Below, in pieces: positions 59,852 through 64,000 of a stretch of DNA of 64,000 nucleotides. The stretch is from Gammaproteobacteria bacterium HGW-Gammaproteobacteria-15 (GTDB lineage: Bacteria; Pseudomonadota; Gammaproteobacteria; Enterobacterales; Alteromonadaceae), in NCBI GenBank assembly GCA_002840125.1, contig PGZF01000001.1, positions 1,059,237 to 1,123,236 on the forward strand, written 5' to 3'. A program made the position numbers and the translations under genes. Under the pieces are notes generated by a model. That model was not told where the DNA came from and did no database searches. It saw only the letters and a program-made list of their open reading frames with translations. The stretch's first letter is position 1. The number at the start of each line of letters is the position of its first letter.

Positions 59852-59875
59852 CAACTTCTATACGTTTAGATGGCT
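59852..59875. promoter_or_regulatory. MetJ-like operator upstream of metA
   Basis: Two consecutive 8-mers ATACGTTT and AGATGGCT (59860-59875) each match the met box AGACGTCT at six of eight positions, and a third box just before them (59852-59859) matches at five. The tandem arrangement and the position about 57-80 bases before the metA start fit MetJ-AdoMet repression. Confidence 0.7.
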
Positions 59876-60008
59876 AAATATAAAGGCGTGATTGTCAGCA
59901 TTGTGCTACAGCCGACCTTAGTGATGGCAGCTAAACGATTGCTGAAAAAGGCGTTAACGGCTATTTTGAGTAAAACGCTCTTGGCGTGCCAACTTATCAG
60001 GGTAACTT

Positions 60009-60341
60009 ATGGCAATACAATTTATTCCACTTATCAAAGCTCTTGCTCCCTATCTGACAACAATAGCCACCTCCGCTATTCCCGCTTTTACTTCAAAATC
60101 AGAAGCTGCTAAATCAGATCCTGTGGTTGCGCAGCAAATTACAGAGTTACAGGATGCGGTAACGAAAAATGCGCAGTCACTGCATATTATTGCCGAGCAA
60201 TTGCAAAAGGTTATTACCTCTGCCGAAGAGGCATCGGTAGAAGCTCAGCGCCAGGTTGCTACCTATAAAGCTTTAGTGTTGGGCAGCAGCATTGTTTCTG
60301 TTATTGCCTTTGCGGTAGCGATTTATAGCCTGGTTGCCTAA
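60009..60341 (+). CDS. small membrane protein of unknown function
   Basis: A 110-residue protein I do not recognise. It has a hydrophobic N-terminus (FIPLIKALAPYLTTIATSAIPAF), a polar helical middle rich in Q/E/A (about 38-85, likely coiled coil), and a C-terminal helix (about 88-108, LVLGSSIVSVIAFAVAIYSLV). The layout resembles holin-like or YtjA-like small proteins, but no lysis genes are nearby. CAGGG precedes the start. Confidence 0.65.
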   Translation: MAIQFIPLIKALAPYLTTIATSAIPAFTSKSEAAKSDPVVAQQITELQDAVTKNAQSLHIIAEQLQKVITSAEEASVEAQRQVATYKALVLGSSIVSVIAFAVAIYSLVA

Positions 60342-60409
60342 GGTCAGCCCTTGCTGAAATATCATCATCCCTGTCGTTCAGGCCCAAGGGTTAAAATGCC
60401 TTTCCCTGT

Positions 60410-61105
60410 TTATAACTGTGCCCAATAATTCAGGTATTCTGCTAACTCGCGGGGCTTTTCCAGTGGCAGCATATGGCCTGAACCTGCGGTGCTTATAACC
60501 GACAGCTGAGGGTTTGCTTTGCTAATCTCATTAAGCCACTGAGCATTTACTAAGCTGTCGTCAATGCTGTAGTAAAAACATGTAGGGCGTGGCAGCTCAT
60601 TTACCCTGGCAGACAAATCCACTCTGTTTGAAGTGTATTGGTACTGGCTGATAAATTCGGCCTCACCTAAGTCTTTGTCCATTTCTAAGATGATATCTGT
60701 AAGGCGAGCTATTTGGCTGCCAGCATCCAGTAATGTTTTAGCTCTGTGCCTGCTAATACCTTTATAGCCATATTTCTTTACCAACTGCAGGCTGTCTGTT
60801 CGCTGATTCAGCTCTGCTGCAGGCAAGCTGGTAGGGCTGTTCGATATAACAAATAACTTGTTTACGCGCTGTGGGTACAGCAATGAGAAGTAGGTTGCGA
60901 TATAGCCACCAAGCGAAAAACCCACAAGATCCACGCTGTCATTACCGAATAACTGGTTGAAGTGCTCTGCCAGCTCGTCGAAGTTCTTTTCCCGCGGGAT
61001 GTTCAGATAAACCAGCTCAACTGAGCTATGCAAGTAAGGCAGCACTTGCGCCCATAATTTTTCGTTGCACATTGTGCCCGGTATTAAATGCAGTTTCCTG
61101 GCCAA
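60410..61105 (-). CDS. alpha/beta hydrolase
   Basis: A 231-residue cytoplasmic hydrolase. TTG at 61105 is preferred as start, since CGGAGG lies just before it. The fold signature HLIPGTMCN begins the first strand-loop, the nucleophile elbow is GFSLGGY (Ser about 78), Asp lies in SIDDSLV and His in GSGHMLPLEKP. It resembles BioH/MenH-like or haloperoxidase-like esterases; the substrate is not clear. It borders a short tandem repeat and the remnant of a cassette gene. Confidence 0.8.
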   Translation of the reverse strand: MARKLHLIPGTMCNEKLWAQVLPYLHSSVELVYLNIPREKNFDELAEHFNQLFGNDSVDLVGFSLGGYIATYFSLLYPQRVNKLFVISNSPTSLPAAELNQRTDSLQLVKKYGYKGISRHRAKTLLDAGSQIARLTDIILEMDKDLGEAEFISQYQYTSNRVDLSARVNELPRPTCFYYSIDDSLVNAQWLNEISKANPQLSVISTAGSGHMLPLEKPRELAEYLNYWAQL

Positions 61106-61137
61106 AAGTCCCTCCGGAAGTGATAGCGTAGCCGGTA

Positions 61138-61217
61138 GCAAATTTTAATTTTTATCTGACCCCATTTATCTGCAAATTTTAATTTTTATCTGACCCCATT
61201 TATCAACCCCATTTATC
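61138..61217. repeat. 34-base tandem repeat, two full copies and one partial
   Basis: Two perfect 34-base units (61138-61171 and 61172-61205), each containing TTTTATCTGACCCCATTTAT, are followed by a partial copy carrying CCCCATTTATC. On the minus strand the core reads GGGGTCAGATAAAAATT. Such GGGGTCAG strings recur near IS200-like (REP-associated) transposases in related genomes by my recollection, but no transposase is here. Confidence 0.75.
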
Positions 61218-61291
61218 TTGGCCTTTATTGGAAGAGCAATATCAAGGCTTTGAGCTGAAAAGGCCATAAAAAACAGACTAACTAGCTGCAT
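61166..61291 (-). pseudogene. cassette gene cut short at the tandem repeat
   Basis: An ATG at 61291 preceded by AAGGAG starts a reading frame beginning MQLVSLFFMAFSAQS, which looks like a signal peptide. After about 25 residues it runs into the tandem repeat and ends at residue 41. It sits right behind the attC-like site 61306-61386, so it is likely the 5' end of a third cassette gene whose remainder has been replaced by the repeats. Confidence 0.6.
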
Positions 61292-61305
61292 GATTACTCC
61301 TTAGC

Positions 61306-61386
61306 TTATAACGCCGCACACATGGGCGCGAGTTTACGAGCGTCCTGCCGACGCGTGCGACGGCGTAATAATGTCCTTTGTTAGCC
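61306..61386 (-). other. attC-like site B, following the lipoprotein cassette
   Basis: An 81-base palindrome starting GGCTAACAAAGG and ending GCGGCGTTATAA on the minus strand. The inner arms TTATTACGCCG and CGGCGTTATAA also pair, so a shorter alternative site is possible. GGCTAACAAA is a usual left arm of gammaproteobacterial integron repeats. Confidence 0.65.
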
Positions 61387-61388
61387 AT

Positions 61389-61913
61389 TTAGCTTTTTTG
61401 CTCAACTCTAATTTCTTCAAGATATGTTTTAATGTCCATGACTTGATCACAGGGATAGGAAATATGTAATTCAATCCATGTGTCCGCTTTTACAAGGAAG
61501 GATTTTATATGCTGCTGATTGCAAGCCTTGTATTGTAGGTTATATGAAATCGTCTCCCATTGTCCGATATTAGAAATAACTACGTTTTCCGGTTTGTTGC
61601 CTGACCAATTTTTCAGAAAATCATTCCAATGCTTTTCAACCCCTTGATATTGATTGGAAGGTTCGAACCAGCCGGAAATAGAAATGCCAGAAATATTCCC
61701 GCTATAGATAAAATATCTATAACTTTTTGAGCCGCTACTATCCATTTTAACTAGATCATTTTTAGGTATTATCATTTTTACTTTGCTTGCCGGAACAGTA
61801 AGCTCGATAACCTCTGGCCCGTCGGTGGCTATCAAGGTTGACTCTTGAACAGAGTTCGTAGAACAGCCTGCTGTAAGAAAGACTAAAAGTATAAAATTTA
61901 TTTTTAGATGCAT
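61389..61913 (-). CDS. putative lipoprotein carried by a cassette
   Basis: A 174-residue secreted lipoprotein with lipobox LTAGCST (Cys about 17) after a good signal segment. No family is recognised. The mature part is mixed, with a few aromatic-rich strands (YRYFIYSGNISGISISGWFEPSN) and WIELHISYPC towards the end. AAGGAAG five bases before the ATG supports translation. It is flanked by attC-like sites on both sides, so it is cassette-borne, and its AT-rich codon usage differs from chromosomal neighbours. Confidence 0.75.
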   Translation of the reverse strand: MHLKINFILLVFLTAGCSTNSVQESTLIATDGPEVIELTVPASKVKMIIPKNDLVKMDSSGSKSYRYFIYSGNISGISISGWFEPSNQYQGVEKHWNDFLKNWSGNKPENVVISNIGQWETISYNLQYKACNQQHIKSFLVKADTWIELHISYPCDQVMDIKTYLEEIRVEQKS

Positions 61914-61929
61914 ATTGCTTCCTTGATTT

Positions 61930-61984
61930 GGCTAACGCTCAAAGCAGCTGCGCGGTACGCGTCGGCTGCCTTTATTTGTTAGCA
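61930..61984 (-). other. attC-like site A, following the small membrane-protein cassette
   Basis: A 55-base site reading TGCTAACAAATAAAGGCAGC ... GCTGCTTTGAGCGTTAGCC on the minus strand. AAAGGCAGC pairs with GCTGCTTT leaving one extra G, the extrahelical base typical of attC bottom-strand recognition. It is the clearest attC in the window. Confidence 0.78.
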
Positions 61985-62083
61985 GTCTGCTCCGAACTTG
62001 CGCGGCTTGCCGCACTGGCAAATCTGAGCAGCGTCTATTATGACGAAACTGTTTAAACACAACCGAATAGAACACTATGTGGC

Positions 62084-62272
62084 TTATTGATTTTCTGGCA
62101 ACTTAGAAAGCAACGCTAAGATTAACGTTGCTATAGGCCCCAAAAATAGCGAAATAAAAAACCTCGCTAGCCCGCTGCGATTCTTGCTTTGAGCTAAAAC
62201 CGAGTTAATTAACATCAATGTGCCCCAGCCAAGAAAATACTCGCGTCCAGCTTCTAAATTTTCCGGTGTCAC
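62084..62272 (-). CDS. small membrane protein in a cassette
   Basis: A 62-residue protein with two hydrophobic segments (about 12-25 and 40-57) and a short charged linker KNRSG. GTG at 62272 is preferred: AGGGAG lies upstream and the cassette core GTTAGCA (62290-62296) sits just before it, whereas a longer reading would begin outside the cassette. Function unknown. Confidence 0.6.
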   Translation of the reverse strand: MTPENLEAGREYFLGWGTLMLINSVLAQSKNRSGLARFFISLFLGPIATLILALLSKLPENQ

Positions 62273-62296
62273 ATAACTCTCCCTGGCTCTGCTAAC

Positions 62297-62626
62297 CATA
62301 TTATTCAAAGGATCAAAACCCGCGGGTTGTGCTGGTTAGATCCCGCAAGTTGCAATATTGGCTCAGTCTATGGCGCTGGCTGAATGTAAATCAAGCATTT
62401 TTATGTTGCAGCAATTTATGTAGCTACACAAAACCCTGCAAGTTTTACAATTATTACCCCCTAGCGTGGATACCTTACCGGGCCGGGCGAAGGGCGTTTT
62501 CGCTAAAACGCCCTGCTGGCGTGCTCTTGCCGGTGTGGAACAGCTCTTGCTGCTGTACGGCTAGCTTAACCGCGCGGATACCATTCGCGTTGTCGACAAC
62601 ACCACTTACCAACTAAGGAGCACCAC
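62297..62626. other. intergenic region before osmC
   Basis: No gene is seen. It contains a perfect 10-base-arm hairpin (62491-62514) and must hold the osmC promoter. A reading frame at 62329-62616 has no ribosome-binding site and unusual composition, so it is not a likely gene. Confidence 0.5.
62491..62514. repeat. perfect 10-base inverted repeat upstream of osmC
   Basis: AGGGCGTTTT and AAAACGCCCT flank a four-base loop. It lacks a following T run on either side and lies about 110 bases before osmC, so it may be an mRNA hairpin or a stray repeat rather than a terminator. Confidence 0.6.
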
Positions 62627-63064
62627 ATGGCTATTATCAAATGGGCTACTGCAAAATATGAAGGTCTTGGCAAAGACGGTAAAGGGCATGTTTCTATGCA
62701 ATCGGGCGCGTTAAAGGATCAGCCTTACGGCTTTAATACCCGGTTTGAAGACAAAGCAGGTACCAACCCGGAAGAGCAAATCGCTGCTGCGCATGCATCG
62801 TGTTTTACGATGGCACTGTCTTTTGGCCTGGCAAAGCTCGGTTTTAGCAAAGGCAGCCTGGCCACAAAAGTAGCCATTACGCTGGTAAAAGAGGGGGATG
62901 GTTTTACTATCTCAAAATCTGAAATCTGGTTAGATGCCAAAGTGCCGGGCATCAGCGGTGCAGATTTTGAAAAAGCAGCGGTAGAGGCCAAATTAACCTG
63001 CCCGATATCCAGGTTATTAACCTGTGATATTACCCTGGATATTACCTCGTTTGAAGGTAGTTAA
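62627..63064 (+). CDS. osmC: OsmC-family peroxiredoxin
   Basis: A 145-residue thiol peroxidase that reduces organic hydroperoxides. The two catalytic cysteines are in AAHASCFTMALS (about 59) and AKLTCPISRLL (about 125), and the start VHVSMQSGAL-like block is typical. The sequence fits OsmC better than Ohr (ending TCDITLDITSFEG). AAGGAG precedes the ATG. Role: oxidative and osmotic stress protection. Confidence 0.9.
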   Translation: MAIIKWATAKYEGLGKDGKGHVSMQSGALKDQPYGFNTRFEDKAGTNPEEQIAAAHASCFTMALSFGLAKLGFSKGSLATKVAITLVKEGDGFTISKSEIWLDAKVPGISGADFEKAAVEAKLTCPISRLLTCDITLDITSFEGS

Positions 63065-63156
63065 TTAAGCTGAGCTAATTAGCTTTTGGGGTAACTAATA
63101 AGGCCTGTTTTAATAACGTTAAAACGGGCCGCTTTAAACACAATGGAGCCTGATTA

Positions 63157-63381
63157 ATGACATCTGAGCAAACTGAGCAACCTGAAGAAGAGTCACGTAG
63201 TTTTATGCATTATGCGGCACTGAAAACCGCCATCATTAATAATGAAGAACAGCGGGTAAAAGAACTGCTGGCAAACCAAAGTATGCAAGTGCTGGAAAAA
63301 GGTTACCTGCTTGATTTAGCCAGGCTAAACAACAACCGCACTATCGTAGCGCTACTGGAAGCAGTTCCTGTAACGCCATAA
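63157..63381 (+). CDS. small hypothetical protein
   Basis: A 74-residue soluble protein, acidic at the start and helical (HYAALKTAIINNEEQRVKELLANQ, then LDLARLNNNRTIVALLE), reminiscent of a single ankyrin-like repeat pair. GGAG twelve bases upstream of the ATG supports it. No function assigned. Confidence 0.65.
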   Translation: MTSEQTEQPEEESRSFMHYAALKTAIINNEEQRVKELLANQSMQVLEKGYLLDLARLNNNRTIVALLEAVPVTP

Positions 63382-63420
63382 CGTTGAAGAATAACCCTGC
63401 GTTTGAGCTGCTGTTATAGC

Positions 63421-63852
63421 TTAGCTGTTTGCTAAATTCTGATACATTTGCGCCAGCAGCTGCGTTAACTGCTGTTGCTGCCCGGCAGTTAATCCGACCA
63501 GCATTTTGCCGGCTATCTGGCGTTTTTTTGCTTTTAACTGCGCGGCCAGCTGCTCGCCTTGTTGCGACAATACCACTAACTGCCGCCTGCCATCGACTGG
63601 GTCTGCCTGCCGCTGCAACAATGCGGCTTGCTGTAAGTCATTTAACAACCGGGTAATTTGCGCTTTGTCCCGCCTTAATAATTCTGTTAGCTGCTGTGCT
63701 GTGCTGCCTGGTTTTGCAGCCAACATTAGCAACAGCCGGCTATGCATTGCTGTTAACCCTGGCAACGCAGGGGCAAGTTGCTGAAAAAACTGGCCGCGCA
63801 ATTCAGCAGTAAGCTGTTGCAGTTGGTCGAGTAAATCCTGCTTTTCATCCAT
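63421..63852 (-). CDS. MarR-family transcriptional regulator
   Basis: A 143-residue winged-helix repressor (wHTH about 35-105: LTAMHSRLLLMLAAKPGSTAQQLTELLRRDKAQITRLLNDL, then DPVDGRRQLVVLS). It contains no cysteine, so it is not an OhrR-type peroxide sensor. It faces a gene cut off by the window end across a 105-base space that contains two palindromes, its likely operators. Confidence 0.9.
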   Translation of the reverse strand: MDEKQDLLDQLQQLTAELRGQFFQQLAPALPGLTAMHSRLLLMLAAKPGSTAQQLTELLRRDKAQITRLLNDLQQAALLQRQADPVDGRRQLVVLSQQGEQLAAQLKAKKRQIAGKMLVGLTAGQQQQLTQLLAQMYQNLANS

Positions 63853-63877
63853 AACACTACCTTAAACACCAGCAACA

Positions 63878-63894
63878 AGTTGATATTATCAACT
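63878..63894. promoter_or_regulatory. MarR-type operator 1
   Basis: AGTTGATATTATCAACT is a perfect palindrome about 26-42 bases before the MarR start, thus an autoregulatory site. Same half-site GTTGAT as operator 2. Confidence 0.7.
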
Positions 63895-63911
63895 AAAAAC
63901 CCAACAATTAA

Positions 63912-63926
63912 GTTGATTATATCAAC
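63912..63926. promoter_or_regulatory. MarR-type operator 2
   Basis: GTTGATTATATCAAC is a perfect 6-3-6 palindrome with centre 33 bases (about three helical turns) from operator 1 and about 32 bases before the next gene. Probable control of the divergent gene. Confidence 0.7.
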
Positions 63927-63957
63927 CAATATAGCAAAAACCAGTCAGGAGTTTATT

Positions 63958-64000
63958 ATGTCTGATATTCATCAATGCCCAACCTGCAATGCCAGAGCAA
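63958..64000 (+). CDS. start of a MarR-controlled gene, truncated by the window
   Basis: Only 14 codons are visible: MSDIHQCPTCNARA with a CxxC. AGGAG is present before the ATG. The pair of cysteines suggests a metal or thiol function; the product cannot be named. Confidence 0.6.
   Translation, partial: MSDIHQCPTCNARA

Larger units (their letters stand above)
61306..62296 (-). mobile_element. second cluster of integron cassettes without integrase (CALIN 2)
   Basis: Two complete cassettes and the start of a third on the minus strand, each with gene followed by an attC-like palindrome. Core boxes obey the rule within each cassette: GTTAGCA opens (62290-62296) and TGCTAAC closes the first; GTTAGCC opens and GGCTAAC closes the second. 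No integrase is present. The cassette genes share orientation with CALIN 1, 50 kb away. Confidence 0.72.

Noticed and set aside
62329-62616. 95-residue plus-strand reading frame before osmC
   Set aside because: No ribosome-binding site, unusual composition and covers a perfect hairpin; probably chance.
1-64000. CRISPR array or prophage
   Set aside because: No regularly spaced repeats and no structural, integrase or lysis genes are visible.

Overview
The window is a chromosomal segment of a gammaproteobacterium, most likely an aerobic, perhaps brackish or marine member of the Alteromonadales/Chromatiales type (Rheinheimera/Alishewanella-like; inferred from gene content and protein flavour, not from a search). 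Supporting signs are FadE with a FadR-like site, csrA next to tRNA-Ser/tRNA-Arg genes beside alaS-recX, a Na+-pumping oxaloacetate decarboxylase (oadGAB), pqiABC, yjjG, yqhA, ppnP, and a MetJ-like operator before metA. No rRNA, CRISPR array, prophage, complete insertion sequence or integron integrase is visible.

Layout. 0-10.3 kb: fadE, a secreted ExeM/NucH-like nuclease, ppnP, an Atm1-type ABC exporter, an M2 (ACE-like) lipoprotein peptidase and aqpZ. 10.6-12.3 kb: a cluster of minus-strand gene cassettes with attC-like sites and no integrase (a CALIN), carrying a DUF7660-like protein, a probable ScoMcrA-like type IV restriction endonuclease and a SUKH/SMI1-like protein. 12.6-16.2 kb: secreted lipase, yjjG, an MviM-like oxidoreductase and a Tat-exported dienelactone hydrolase. 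16.3-19.3 kb: a divergent sulfide/persulfide detoxification locus (Blh-type metallohydrolase; TauE exporter, rhodanese, two YeeE/YedE proteins) around an operator-like region. 19.4-25 kb: a chemoreceptor and an RND efflux pair. 25-30.4 kb: a signalling island (two response regulators, a CheC-type phosphatase, a PAS histidine kinase and a PAS-GGDEF-EAL protein). 30.6-42.7 kb: a siderophore receptor behind a Fur-like box, tyrS, mepM, oadGAB and pqiABC.

42.9-47.7 kb is a tRNA-Ser/tRNA-Arg/tRNA-Arg operon, csrA, alaS, recX and a membrane protein sitting where recA is normally found. 47.8-55 kb carries an S46 peptidase homologue without its catalytic histidine, yqhA, a large hybrid histidine kinase with a periplasmic propeller, and a convergent solute-binding protein. 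55-60 kb is methionine synthesis: metH split into two translationally coupled genes, and metA with a MetJ-like operator. 60-64 kb holds a small membrane protein, an alpha/beta hydrolase, a second integrase-less cassette cluster (attC-like sites, a lipoprotein cassette, a small membrane-protein cassette, and a third cassette gene cut short at a 34-bp tandem repeat), osmC, and a MarR regulator divergent from a gene cut off by the window end, with two palindromic operators between them.

The most noteworthy parts are the two cassette clusters, especially the putative modification-dependent restriction enzyme carried as a cassette; the split metH; the apparent pseudo-peptidase of family S46; and the CheC-centred signalling operon. 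Function calls rest on motif and family recognition by eye; no database search was possible.
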